A DNA stretch of 64,000 bases from Earliella scabrosa (taxonomy: Eukaryota > Basidiomycota > Agaricomycetes > Polyporales > Polyporaceae): the NCBI GenBank assembly GCA_022605405.1, contig JABYQQ010000001.1, forward strand, positions 3,534,001-3,598,000, in the 5' to 3' direction. Positions 12,601 through 23,567 of the stretch are shown piece by piece. The notes under the pieces were generated by a model. It made no database searches. It was given only the letters and a program-made list of their open reading frames with translations, and had not been told where the DNA came from. The position numbers were made by a program, and so were the translations under genes. Each line of letters starts with the position of its first letter. The first letter of the stretch is position 1.

Positions 12601-13777
12601 AACGGTTTGCATTCCAGACTGTCTTTATGTCGGCTGAGTCCGTCCAAGCCTTCCAGTGGTCGTTCTTGGCTGCGCGGATGTGATCAGTATAACGGTTACG
12701 GAAACGGCGGTACTCAGCGTGTGCCGGATGGAAGGGGTCCGCCCGGAATTGATGGGCAATGCGGCCAAGCCACTCTTTCTCCTTCCTCATTTTGCTGAGC
12801 TCTTTGAACCACCATCTCCTCGCGTAAGGAGTATCGGGGGCAAGGGGGACGTGCTCTTCGATTACAGCCTGCAGGTCGTCCATCAACTCATCAAGCACCG
12901 TGTCGAAATGTTCGCGTGAGGTGATGTCCTCCGGTAGGGCACGTGCATCCCGCCGGGCCACCAAAGCAGCTTCAAAGTCCGCCCAGTCAACTCTTTGGAA
13001 GTCACGTCGTGCTTGGGGGACGGCGGATGCTGTGGGAAGCTCGAAAGTGGTCAGCACAGGGAAGTGATCGGTGCATACAGGGCGGAGGGATGGTGCAGTG
13101 TCACATGAGCGCAGGAGCTCCAGCAGGGAGCTGGAGCAGAAGACATTGTCCGGACGTGTGAGGTTCTTCGTCCGCGTCGCCTCCAAGGTGGGGATCACTG
13201 GCGGCAGAGCCATCTCCAAACCAAATTCTGCGATGCGGCTGATCAGCAATTCCGCCTTTTCCAGATTGCAGTTGGTGAAGAGATGATGATTGGCGGGGCT
13301 GTCCCAGCTCGGGTGGTGATGGTTGAAGTCACCGAGCCAGATGAAGTGGTGGTCGTCCGCTCCGTCGGCCAGGAGTCGCCTGACTGCGCGCGTGGCCGCG
13401 TGGATGACCGTGTCGACGTCCGCATTGACGTAAAAGTTGAAGAAGTGGACCCGTCCCGAGGCCGTCGTGAGGGTGATGGCGGTGATGTTGGGGTGGGGGA
13501 TGGTGATGGGGTGCCATGTGTTGGTGGAGATCGCGCGGTTGACCATAATGATCGCGCGCGTGCGACCCGATGTATCGGGGTCGCGCACGGTCGGGTACTG
13601 AACACGCCAGCGAGAGTTGCCTCGCGTTAACTTGAGGTGGTCAATATAGGGTTCTTGCAGGGCTAGAATGTCGAAGTCGGAAGGGCTTGCCCTATGCAGG
13701 AGGTCGGCCTGGGCATCCGCTGACTTGTTGAGGTTCTGCTGCCATACACGGAGTACCGGTGTTTGAAGCTCGGTCAT
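9613..13777 (-). pseudogene. LINE ORF2: endonuclease - reverse transcriptase - RNase H
   Basis: The start ATG (13777) overlaps the ORF1 stop as ATGA. The N-terminus is an apurinic-type endonuclease (VWQQNLNKS, LALQEPYI, FIWLGDFNHHHPSW, VCTDHFPVL; 13760-12990). The reverse transcriptase begins KAPGPDAIPNEVY (about 12320), continues AWRPIALISCLSK (about 11925), QFGGRPGHTT (11820), FLDIKSAFPA and the catalytic GSMDDVALVV (about 11435). The RNase H domain has VYTDGSDMDG, a DNTAAI block and HEGIEGNDAAD, and the protein ends with a CPACGEAPETVKHFLLDC finger (about 9850). Breaks: a MITE at 12022-12263 and two in-frame TGA codons (about 11846 and 10654) in otherwise continuous frame. ORF2 therefore looks dead by few lesions. 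Confidence 0.85.
12022..12263. mobile_element. Small MITE inside LINE ORF2
   Basis: The ends are TGTCGGAACTTT and its inverted copy AAAGTTCCGACA. On the LINE coding strand the flanks are GCGAC and ACCTTCACG, while uninterrupted reading (RATFTLNYYPEQ) needs GCGACCTTCACG, so the duplication is 2 bp (AC). Removing 242 bp plus 2 bp rejoins the reverse transcriptase frame, matching the frame change observed between 13777 and 12060. There is no coding content. The superfamily is not determined. Confidence 0.6.
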
Positions 13778-15459
13778 TGTTGCGTGGGCTGGGTGGGCTT
13801 CTTCCGCTGAGCATTGCGCATCTGGAGTCTTGTCTGCAGTAGGCCGGGTGTGCCCGCATCCGCATCGTCAAACCTCTGCCGGATCTGCGACCAAAGCGTC
13901 GGCGGAGGAGGGGCATGTGCGAGCACCTCCTCCTCTGAGATCCACGTCTCGGGGTTGTTCGTGACGAAGAACCTGAAACCGGCGTCAGCGCGTCTCGATG
14001 AGAGGGCACACACCTGTGCCCTGAAGACTGGGCAGTCGCAGTCCCACGCTGTGTGGCCAGACAAGTTACAGTTCACGCAGCGGAAGCTTCCCGTGTCCGT
14101 GACGGTGCATTGGGAGGTGGGGTGGCAGCCCGCGCAGGTGCCACATGTGTCGTGGTCGGCGGCGCACTCCCGGGCGAGGTGTCCATCGAGGGCCTGGCAC
14201 TTGAGGCAGCATTTGGGTTCCTCGATCTCGCGCCTGACGATGACTCTTCTGCCAGCCAGGGTGAGCCCCTTCAGTGCGCGGTTGGCCTGCTCCACACTGT
14301 TGACCGTGAGCATCAGAAACGCGAAGCGCTGCCCCGGGTACCGCCGCTCCACGGGCTTGATCCACTCCGCCTGCACTATAGCACCAGACTTGAGGCCGTG
14401 GGCTTCTTCCACCACGCGAAGCGCCTGTTGGTCCTGCGGGTCGAAGTCGGTGGGGACGCGCTCCGCGACTAGTTTGTATGTGCGTTCGACGATCCTCGCG
14501 GTGGCACCGAGTTTCCTCGTGAAGACGGCTGCAACGTTCGGGTTGAGGAGCCATTTGGCCATCTCCCGGCTTGACATGGTGAAAACGATGTCGCCATAGC
14601 GTTGAATCTTCGCCGCTTGAATGGAGGAGTCTTTGGGCGGGGAGAGACCGGACTCCAGCATCATGTCCAGGGCGATGTGTGCCTTCTCCAGAGCCTTCCG
14701 GTCTGAGAGGCTACGCCCGTCCGCGTCCTTGAGGGAGATGCCCTTGACTAGAACTTGCCGCTGAAGCAGCTCGGCTAGGTCTACCCCCCGACGCGTCCTC
14801 ACCGGGGGGGGTGTCAAGTGTCAGCGATGACGGGGAAAGTTGGGACGCACCTGAGCCGGTCGCGCGCAGAGCTTCCCGCTCCAATCCGCCCGCTGTCTCC
14901 ACCAGGACTTTCTCCGCCTTCTCCATCCTCTTGCACGCTCGCTCCATTCTCTCCGCTGCGCGCCCATACTCGTCCCTAAGGTGCTCCAACTCCTGCACAA
15001 TCCCCGCTATCTCTTCCTCGACCTTGCTCGTGTGGTGGTCTAGCCGCATCTCGATCTGCTGTTCCACACGCTCCGCCACTGCTGTTGCGAGCCGGCCTAG
15101 CATCTTCCTCTCCAAAACTGCCTTCGCCACGTGCGCGAACGCTATGAGCCCCTTCTGCGCGAGAGCCGCCGCAGGGGTTGCCGAGGCGAAGTGCAAAAGA
15201 CCGGAGATCAGCGCCTCCTCCGAGACACCGGCATCTCCCTCTGGGATGAGCATCTTCTCTTGCAGGAAGGCGACCGCCGCGTTCAGGTCCTTTACATGTG
15301 CTTCGGCGTCGAGAAAGAGTTGTCGCTGCCCGGGCCGTGGTTGCTTCTTCTTCCCGGTTGTGGGCGGTGTGCTGGCACCAGCGCCTGAGGTCCGTCGCTG
15401 CGAGTCTGCCGTCATCGACGTAGCCCTGCTCCCTGCTCGCTGTGACGCAGTGACTGGCA
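13774..15459 (-). pseudogene. LINE ORF1: Gag-like protein with CCHC knuckles
   Basis: The frame starts at ATG 15459 (MPVTASQRAGSRA), reads a glutamate/lysine-rich coiled-coil-like segment (VEQQIEMRLDHHTSKVEEE..., about 15070-14900) and then slips by one base at a run of eight C (14806-14813) into the frame DLAELLQRQVLVKGISLKDADG. This second frame carries an RNA-binding region (WIKPVERRYPGQRFAF) and zinc knuckles CLKCQALDGHLAREC and CVNCNLSGHTAWDC (about 14195-14040). It ends at 13774 in ATGA overlap with ORF2. The slip is either a homopolymer mutation or sequence error, or a programmed shift; one copy cannot tell. Confidence 0.75.
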
Positions 15460-16459
15460 TGGTTCTACTAGCACAGTATATGATAACTTCTGAGCACCAG
15501 ATAAGTAACGTAAACCGCACGACTCAACCCTCCCCATGCAGGTCGAGGCGTGGGAAAAATCGAGGTGGTGGTGGTCGAGCGTCAAGAGGGGTCCTCTCAT
15601 GGGGCTTCTCCCTGTTCTGTCCGGTCTCGCGGGCCAGCAGCTTGCTTCTGCGAGTGGTCAGGGCTGGATTCCGCTACATACTACTCCCCACACTCCCACA
15701 CGGTCCCGCAGGGACAATCCATTGTCTCCTCCATTGTCGCCCCCATCGCCTAGGGGTACCGAGCTGCATGATTTTCTCACAGCGCTCTTGAACAAAAAGA
15801 GCGTTGACTTGCTAGCATGTGAGGAGCAGCTAGCAGCTGGGGACTTTATGCCTGATATCCTCCCTGCCGTCGATGTGGCACGTCTTAAGGAGGTCACGGG
15901 GGCAACTGATGGGAAGGTGATCAAGATGCAGTTGTTCGCCAAAGAGTGGACCAAGCATCAAGAGGACAAACGGCGTGCTCGTGTTTGAGGTGAAGACATA
16001 TCATGTTACACTCTCTTCTCTGTTTTTGTATGACATGGCTACTATATATATCCGCATACTTTAATCCATCCCAGTGCTTGATTCGCAGAGATGGCATCCA
16101 TAGCACGATGAATCAACCATGAGTGTACTTCCGGCAGCGTGGCTTCAGCTTCATGGCGACGCAGCCATGCTTTGATTGCACTGAAGGCCAGCTCGATTGG
16201 GTTCATATCGGGGGAGTACGGTGGCAAGTATATCAGTTTAGCACCTGTCGTAGCATGAGCCACTGGCAACCATATGTAGATACTAGAGTTCACCATCACA
16301 CATACCACATTCGCCTTCAATGATCTGTCGGATCTCCTCGTCGTGGTGGATCACGCAATTGTCCATCACCACAACGCTTTGAGGGCCTGGGTACGGATTG
16401 AGCTTCGGGGCCTATGTGTAGTATCTTGGTGATGAGCACGAGAAAGATGATACGCCGAG

Positions 16460-16860
16460 TCCTATTCAGCGCCTATCTTGTAGCCTGATTTCCCAGCTTT
16501 CCAACGGTACCAAGATCATGGGAAACGGATGAAAACTGAGGGAGATATCCAATAAACAATCCTACAAAGTCTGGGGCAAATCGGATAAGAATTGTGACCT
16601 ACAGAGTCACATTATTGACCCCGGATCACTGATCTGGCGCTTCTCGGCGCCTAGCGCCGGATCACTGATCCGTCACACTTCTTGTGACTCTGGAGGTCAC
16701 AATTCTTATCCAATTTGCTCCAAACTTTGTAGGATTGTTTATTGGATATCTCCCTCAGTTTTCATCCGTTTCCCATGATCTTGGTACCGTTGGAAAGCTG
16801 GGAAATCAGGCTACAAGATAGGCGCTGAATAGACGCCGGGTAGATCCGTGCTCAGCCTTA
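16460..16860. mobile_element. Foldback hAT MITE M4 with arms of about 170 bp
   Basis: The right end is GATCCGTGCTCAGCCTTA, the shared end of the M family. The two halves are near-perfect reverse complements; for example CAACGGTACCAAGATCATGG on the left pairs with CCATGATCTTGGTACCGTTG on the right. They meet around 16640 at a GC-rich centre with CGGATCACTGATC repeats. Flanking octamers ACGCCGAG (16452-16459) and ACGCCGAC (16861-16868) look like the 8-bp duplication. The left terminus lacks the first 25 or so bases expected from the right arm. A single arm of the same element occurs at 60812-61011. Confidence 0.7.
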
Positions 16861-16926
16861 ACGCCGACAATCAAGTCGTACCAGCTCACTGTTGAGAAAC
16901 TCAAGGAATAGCTCCTTGTTCACTGA

Positions 16927-19728
16927 CTTGGGTGGGAGTGGGCCATGTCTGGCAGGCATGATTGATGAGATGGTTGCTCATCATTATTGAGATGCTAATG
17001 GATGAGCAAATGATCTACAATCATCACACTGTCACTGAATAATTAAGTTCAAATATACGTGATTTCAAACTTTTGATCAAAGCATGAAACATCACTCAAA
17101 GATTTACATCTCATGCAAAACTCTTTTAAACTGAGCATTGACTGCTGTCAGATATGTTAGATATCCTCATCTTTCCATTTTGCAGTGGACGAACTTTTAT
17201 CACGAACTTTCATCACTTTGATGAACTTTTGCAAGTGTAGTATAGAATTCCAGTAAGCCAGACAGCTTACATGGCACATTTTAAACTATTGAGCTTTAGA
17301 TACACTGGAACAACTTCATTGAACATGGCTTTATGCAGCATAGCATGCCACTCTTGTTGCTTACAATACTAGCTTATTTCTCAACACAGAGTTTATTTGT
17401 TGCAGTATTTAACTTACAGTGTTACTATGAGGTGATCTTTGGCTTTTCGATGACACATAATACTTTCCATTCATGTCAGTTCATTTCTTTACAGCATTTG
17501 TTCATTTATAAAGCACAAGCAGCTCATAATATTACACTACCAGTACAGCAAATAACCACTATATTGTGGGCTTTCAATGATACATGTTACCCTACTCAAC
17601 TTCAGAAACACTGCATTGGAGAGTGAAAGTTGTAGGTAACACTAATTCTGGCTGGATATATTTCTAGATCAACATGAGCAATTGACCAATTGTTCAAGAA
17701 GTTGCAATGATTGTCAACTTTGTATACTTCAATGTGTATATAACAGCTCAGTAGTATATGAAACAAATAGGAATGATACAATAGAAGACTATCATGATTT
17801 TGCCGTAATTTTTGCTATAGAACTGATGGAGTTATTCAGTAAACAGTGAATAAATCGTTCAGTTGTGATAAGAATATTCCCACGGTGGTGCGATTAAAGA
17901 GAGCTCATTTTTCCGGTTCTAATGGTATATAACACCCTATACTTTCATTAGAAACTGACAGAGATACACTTTGAAGCCAACAGTACTAGTTTCTGGACAG
18001 TAGCCACTGGAGAATCCCAAGCTACCATCAATGGCACATAGAACACAATGCTCTCATTACATAGAGCTGATTTTTCGCTTCTCAATGATGTATAACACTT
18101 TCTTCTTATGACCCTTCATTGTTCTACCAATCAATATTTACTTGTTGATCAAGCACAAACAGCTTAGAATAATACTCTACTAGCATGCCAAATTTGCGGT
18201 TTCAATTATATATAACACTCTATACAACTCCAGAAACACTACGTGGTATATAGAAAGTGCAACATGTAAGTAACACTGACCTCTTTTACTGTATGCTGGT
18301 ACACAATAACCAAATGCTGCTAGTTTATACCATATACTGCAAGAGCATACAAAGCACACCAGTAATTTAATGACCCATGCTGTATGATGCACCAATAGTC
18401 TACTGGATAACACCTCTCTATGTATGGTTGTGGTGGGGAGTCCAAGTCTGGCTGTGTGCATTTTCTGAGATTCAATTTTTCGAACAATTGGTCATTAGAA
18501 ATTGTTCAATGGCGCATTCAGTGATAATGGGAATATTCCCACAGTAGTGCCATTGAGAAGAGCTCATTGTTCCGGTTCTAATGATATATAACACTCCATG
18601 TATTGCATAGAAACCAACAGAGATGCACTTTGAAGCAAGTAGTACTAGCTCGTGCACAGCCACATAAATAGGCACTGGAGAATCCCAAACCGCTGTCGAT
18701 GGCGCTTAAAAAATAGGTGCCATCGACAGTGGTTTGGGATTCTCCAGCGGCTATTCATGCGGCTGTGCAGGGACTAGTACCATTGGCTTCAAAGTGTATC
18801 TCTGTCAGTTTCTAATGAAAGTATAGAGTGTTATATACCATTAGAACCGGAAAAATGAGCTCTCTTCAATCGCACCACCGTGGGAATATTCTCATCACAA
18901 CTGAACGATCTATTCACTGTTTACTGAATAACTCCATCATTTCTATAGCAAAAATTACGAAAAAATCATGATAATTCTCTATTGTACCATCTCTATCCAT
19001 TCCATATACTACTGAGCTGTTATATGTACATTGAAGTGTAGAAAGTTGACGATCATCGCAACTTTCGAACATTTGGCCAATAAATGTGTTTGTTGATACA
19101 TGTTAAAGTGGATTAAATGGATGTGTAGTGGGTCCAGAAGATCAATATATAATGGACAATGATTTAGTGTGACCAGATATGCATACTGAAGCCAAATCAT
19201 GCTCACAACCCAGCCAACCTTCCGCATTTGGGCAAGTGTATATCAGCTATAACTTTTGTGCTAATAGTTCATACAAACGTGAAGTAAGTCCATCTAAAAG
19301 GTGCAGATCATGCCTACCAAACAATATCAAAACATGTTTGTTACAGAGTTACAAGTATAGACAGTGGTAGATGAAGCCATTAGAAGTGATAGAAAGAGCC
19401 ACTAGTAACTAATAGTATAGACGCCAATGGACCATGAAGCATGTGCCAACACAACGTAGTAAGCGCCGGCAATGCCAGCAGCCGAGCCGCGGGGGAGAGC
19501 ATAAGAAAAGTAGTCAATGTGGCTGTGTCCAGTGGTAAGAAATGAGTAAGAAATTTCAACCCTAACCCTGTGGTGGGCGTCTAAAAGTAAGTAATTTTGT
19601 TACCTGATATGACATAAGTTGTATGGAAGAGTAACAAAAACTTTTCCCACGCTGACCGAGTTGCGTCACAAGCGCCGGGCCAAAAGCTCCCCATAAGAAC
19701 GATTAATTCGTAAACTCATCAATCGTAA
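16927..19728 (-). mobile_element. Helentron-like element, family B, copy B3
   Basis: On the minus strand it runs from TTACGATTGATGAGTTTACG (19728) to the GCCA-GACA-TGGC hairpin and CCCACTCCCACCCAAG (16927). It sits precisely between the transposase codons GGA (glycine) and TCA (serine), so no host base beyond the bordering T is duplicated. The interior is AT-rich and non-coding. It has at least seven copies of a TTCTAATGATATATAACACT-like core and a central palindrome (about 18528-18895, centre near 18717). Length 2,802 bp. Confidence 0.6.
18528..18895. repeat. Central palindrome of family B copy B3
   Basis: The left arm ends AATCCCAAACCGCTGTCGAT followed by GGCGCTT, an A-rich loop of about 8 bases, then GGTGCC and ATCGACAGTGGTTTGGGATT. 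Complementarity continues outwards through the TATATAACACT core and the AGAGCTCATT block to about 165 bp per arm with scattered mismatches. The same palindrome sits in copy B6 at about 37195-37540. Confidence 0.75.
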
Positions 19729-21641
19729 TCCTTCCACAATGTCCAATGCAATGATACCGTTGACAGTCAATGCTGGGAGAATTGAATAGCGTTGACCTCG
19801 GAGAAATGTGTCGCGTCGCACACATGCTCTCCCAACCGTTGCCCACCCACGCTGCCGCTGATTTGTCAAGCCATCCACACTTGATTCATCCAACCATACA
19901 AAGTACTCCGCCGGTATGTCCCCCCACTCTGCAACCCATGTCGCCTGCAAAAGTTCATCACACTCTGCAGCCTTCTTCGAGATCCGCTTATTCGACAGAT
20001 TGAGACGGTGAAGCATACGTGATAGGGTGGCCAGGGAGACACTGACTCCGCGTCCATCGAGAAGCTTCTCTTGAATTTCGTCCAGGAAGAGCGCGGGGTC
20101 CTGTTCCAGGCAGACCGAGATGAAGTTCATATCTTCGGTACTGAGAATGCGAGGGCGTCCACCATGCGAGGCTGACCGTGTGACTTCCCCGGACTGTTCA
20201 TACTGAGCTAGCGTCCGGTAGACGGTTCTGGTGCTGCATCCCGCCAAGCGCGCAATATCGGCGATGGGAAGATTCTCTGTGTAGTGCCATGCAACGATGC
20301 GTTCGCAAAGGTGTGCGTCGAGGTGCGGGGCCATGCTACAAGGCGCCCATAACGGTGTCGCCGATCACTTGCCATCTTGGGCATTATTTGTTCCGAGCAA
20401 ACAAATGTGCAAAAACGCAGGTGTGCCATTTGATATGCAAATGGCTGTAGATACTCTCATCTCCCCATTTTGCAGTGGACGAACTTTTATTACGAACTTT
20501 CATTACTTCAATGAACTTTTCCAAGCATAGTATAGAATTCCAAGCTCATTGCACATGACTTTATGCAGCATAGTCTCTTTGCTTACCATACTAGCTCAGA
20601 TCTCAACACAGTGTTTATTTGTTGCAGTATTTAACTTGTAGTGTGACTATGAGGTGATCTTCGGCTTCTCAATGACACATAATACTTTCCATTCATGTCA
20701 GTTCATTTCTTTACAGCATCTGTTCATTCATAAAGCACAAGCAGCTCAGAATATTACACTACTAGTACAGCAAATAACCACTATATTGTGTGCTTTCAAT
20801 GATACATGTTACTCTACACAACTTTAGAAACACTACATTGTTTATGGAGAGTGAAAGTTGTAGGTAACACTGAGTTATTAGTACCATTACAAGACCTTAC
20901 AGAGCCCAGAAGGATGATCATTGGTATCTCCTGTGTTATAAGCTAGTGGTTTAATGCTGGCTAGATATATCTCTAGATGGGCATATGACCAATTGTTCGA
21001 AAAGTTGCAATGATTGTCAACTTTCTATACTTCACTGCATATATAACAGCTCAGTAGTGTATTAAATGGATAGAGATGATACAATAGAAGATTATCATGA
21101 TTTTTCTGTAATTTTTGCTATAGAACTGGCAGAGTTATTTAGTAAACAGTGAATAGATCATTCAGTTGTGATGAGAATATTCCCATGGTGGTGCAATTGA
21201 AGAGAGCTCATTTTTCCGGTTCTAATGGTATATAACACTCTATACATCCATTAGAAACCAACAGAGATACACTTTGAAGCCAATAGTACTAGTATCTGCA
21301 CAGTAGCCACTGGAGAATCCCTAACTACCATCAATGGCACATAGAACACAATGGTCTCATTGCATAGAGCTGATGTTTTGCTTCTCAATGACCTACAACA
21401 CTTTATTCTTATGACCCTTCATTGTTCTACTAACCAATATTTAGTTGTTGATTAAGCACAAACAGCTTGGAATAATACTCTACTAGCATGCCAAATTTGC
21501 CATTCCAATGATATACAACGCTCTATACAACTCCAGAAACACTACATGGTATATAGAAGGTGCAACATGTAAGTAACACTGACCTTGTTGACTGTAGCTC
21601 TGTCAGTTTGAAATTCAAATGGAAGTATAGTGTTAGTGTTA

Positions 21642-23201
21642 TTACGATTGATGAGGATACCGAAGAAATCGTTCTTTAGGGGGCGACATTGCCACTTAGA
21701 CGCCAAACGCCTTTTTGACCCCGCGGGAACAACATTCAGACTCCGCTTACTCTCTACTTATGCTGTGCTAAGAGATGACATAAGCACCAGTAACAAAGTT
21801 CCTTACCATCAAACCCTGACACAGTGATAGGGCAGGCGCTATTAGGGTCACATTGACACCCTGAGCACAGCTTGCTTTTGTATGACTACTAGCTGTGGCA
21901 GTGATAATCAGCATTGATACAATCATAGCCCTATTAAAGGCCGTCAAAATGAGCCCACTTTCATAATATTTGGATAAAAACTGGCTGGGATATGGCCACA
22001 ACAGTGTTTATACAATCTGTTACACTACAGTGCCTGTTGGCTAAAAATAGCACTTGGTCGCGGTTTTGCTTGCAAACGAAACCACGACCTTTCGGATTTT
22101 CGGGTCTGATGGGCGCTTATTTTGCGGTCACATGACTTACATAATTGACTGCAGTGCTTCAAGTGAGATTTCATGTCACTAGATCTCTATGTATATATAG
22201 ACTTGTTATATAAGTCGGAGTAGCGCCGGCAAGTGGCATCGCCCACTACCAACTCGTTCACGATGGAATGTGAGTAATCTAGGAGGAGTACTTGGCTAGC
22301 TGTAAGTGCAGTGTTCTATGGGTCGGCAGTCGGAGTCAGGGTGCAAGTAAGTACCATGTCCTATGGGTTGGAACTTGGAAACCTCAATAGGGCACGCATC
22401 AGTCGGACTAAAGTCCTCCTTCAACGCGCCCAGTTTGTTGGGCAGAACGAAAGAGGAGTCAAGAGTCGAGACTGCAAAAGACCATTACGTGGATTTGCAC
22501 GTGATCTTGTAACATTTTCCAGAGTCGATCACTTATAGAGACCCACTACCTCTGTCGGTAGTGGGGATATCATTAGAAGCGCATCTAATAGGCGGTCTTT
22601 TACAAGTTGCTTATGTACTATTTGTGTATAATGCCAGTTTATAAACAAGTAAACACTGCCTATCACTTTTATTTGCTTAGCAAAAAATATGATATCATAT
22701 ATCTTAAAGATCACAAAAATGAGCTCTATCTGATGGTGCTATACACACAAGGTCATATGCATCCGTTCATGCTGGAAATCTGAGTTAGTGTTATTAAATA
22801 CATATAATCTCAATCATGACTATAGAGAGATATTCAGAGACTGTTTCATATGTGCATCTGAAAGAGACATTTTGCATTAGTTGTTCAGCTGTCAACTTCA
22901 CCAGCAAGTCAAGAATAGTATTGAATAATTGGGCAGCAGAAGCATTGATTTAAGTGCTTTATCAGTTTGCTTCACCACTTGAGACTCACTTGAGTGTCAA
23001 AATAATATTCATCACTTAATGTGGTAGTTATCAATGATATTAGTGACACAGCAACAATACCAAGTGCATCTGGGGATAACATAGAAAACCTCAGTTAGAC
23101 AGGCAAATTGAATGAAAAAACAGATTGTGTACAAACTTCAAACAGTGATATACCAAAATCTCATCAATCGTTTTTGCCATTATGGCCTATTTCAAACCAA
23201 G
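21642..23201 (+). mobile_element. Helentron-like element, family C
   Basis: The left end TTACGATTGATGAGGATACC and right end CTCATCAATCGTTTTT plus hairpin GCCA-TTA-TGGC and CTATTTCAAACCAAG define a 1,560-bp element. The stem matches families A and B while the loop differs. The flanks GTGTTA and TATACC rejoin to the GTGTTATATACC found in uninterrupted family B, so it landed in the outer B element. There is no convincing gene; a 75-codon frame at 22311-22538 has no recognisable feature. The stretch 22030-22560 is GC-richer and may hold an unresolved further insertion. Confidence 0.55.
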
Positions 23202-23567
23202 TATACCATTAGAACCAGAAAAATGAGCTCTCTTCAATCACACCACCATGGGAATATTCCTGTCACAACTGAACGATCTATTCACTATTTACTGAATAAC
23301 TCCAGCAGTTCTATAGCAAAAATATGGAAAAATATGATAATTCTCTATTGTATCATCTCTATCCATTTTATATACTCCTGAGCTCTTATATGTACATTGA
23401 AGTATGGAAAGTTGACAAACATCACAACTTTCAACATTTGGCCAATAAATGTGTTTGTTGATACATATTGAAGTGGATTAAATAGATGTGTAATGGGTCT
23501 AGAAGATCAATATATAATGGACAATGATCTAGTGCAACCACATATGCATACTGAAGTCAAATCACAC

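Larger units (their letters stand above)
8991..15594 (-). mobile_element. Full-length Tad-like non-LTR retrotransposon (LINE)
   Basis: On the minus strand the element runs from about 15594 to a 12-base poly(A) (T tract 8991-9002) preceded by AATAAA. It is flanked by a target-site duplication of at least 11 bp, TCTCATGGGGC (8980-8990 and 15595-15605). It carries ORF1 with CCHC knuckles and ORF2 with endonuclease, reverse transcriptase and RNase H. It interrupted the second gene of the Tc1/mariner element at a LMGL codon stretch. Because the 5' end is complete, it was probably full length when inserted, about 6.4 kb without its own MITE. Confidence 0.85.
6878..15988 (+). pseudogene. Unrecognised second gene of the Tc1/mariner element, split by LTR and LINE
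   Basis: A multi-exon gene begins at ATG 6878 (MAQPPPTSPLRIIMYQPPYE). After removing the solo LTR, exon 1 continues SRYWLDHPAHI to 7609. Exon 2 is 7660-7953 (PQYYYTDEELAESHAAA), with an intron 7954-8001 containing a TACTAAC branch site, and exon 3 starts at 8002 (DQYLIQVKMNYKEQ). Later exons read NFEVALEAILKKRG, MEDLNGFSIRTKR, DFHVDENNQSGFCYKPAGRD and EATKFHPPNNEDFDGV. The LINE interrupts at LMGL; the frame resumes at 15608 and ends DVARLKEVTGATDGKVIKMQ...EDKRRARV at 15988. A run of six A near 8652 shifts the frame by one base. I know no function. The C-terminal 80 residues look helical (SAM-like is a guess). Confidence 0.6.
16042..20334 (-). pseudogene. Tc1/mariner DDE transposase, split by two insertions
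   Basis: The N-terminal exon (20334-19729) has a homeodomain-like helix-turn-helix (IADIARLAGCSTRTVYRTLA), a GGRPR hook (about 20150) and the first catalytic aspartate in FVWLDESS (about 19900), and ends at ALDIVEG. The family B element splits it; the frame resumes SVNKELFLEFLNSELVRL at 16926. After the foldback MITE it continues LNPYPGPQSVVVMDNCVIHH (second aspartate, about 16360). A GTATGT...ACAG intron of about 61 nt (16310-16250) joins EGEC to GAKLIYLPPYSPDMNPIE (catalytic glutamate, about 16200). The D-to-E spacing is about 35 residues. Apart from the insertions I see no certain stop, so the gene may have been functional when it was hit. Confidence 0.8.
6381..20447. mobile_element. Two-gene Tc1/mariner transposon, dismembered by nested insertions
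   Basis: Inverted repeats of 88 bp begin CAGCCATTTGCATATCAAAT at 6381-6468 and on the opposite strand at 20447-20360, with only two mismatches that I can see. TA flanks both ends (6379-6380 and 20448-20449), the Tc1/mariner target. Between them lie a plus-strand gene (6878 to 15988) and a minus-strand DDE transposase (20334 to 16042) arranged tail to tail with 53 bp between stop codons. Insertions inside are a solo LTR (6980-7579), a LINE (8991-15594), a foldback MITE (16460-16860) and a B element (16927-19728). Removing them leaves an element of about 4.2 kb. Confidence 0.75.

Noticed and set aside
13814..14599. 261-codon plus-strand ORF in the LINE
   Set aside because: It is complementary to the zinc-knuckle region of ORF1, and no independent coding signal is seen.
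14811..15791. Long plus-strand ORF (326 codons) opposite LINE ORF1
   Set aside because: It is an antisense shadow of ORF1 plus the LINE 5' region in high-GC sequence, with serine/arginine/cysteine-rich nonsense composition and no domain.
22311..22538. 75-codon ORF in the family C element
   Set aside because: No recognisable motif, no splice context, and length expected by chance in this GC-richer stretch.
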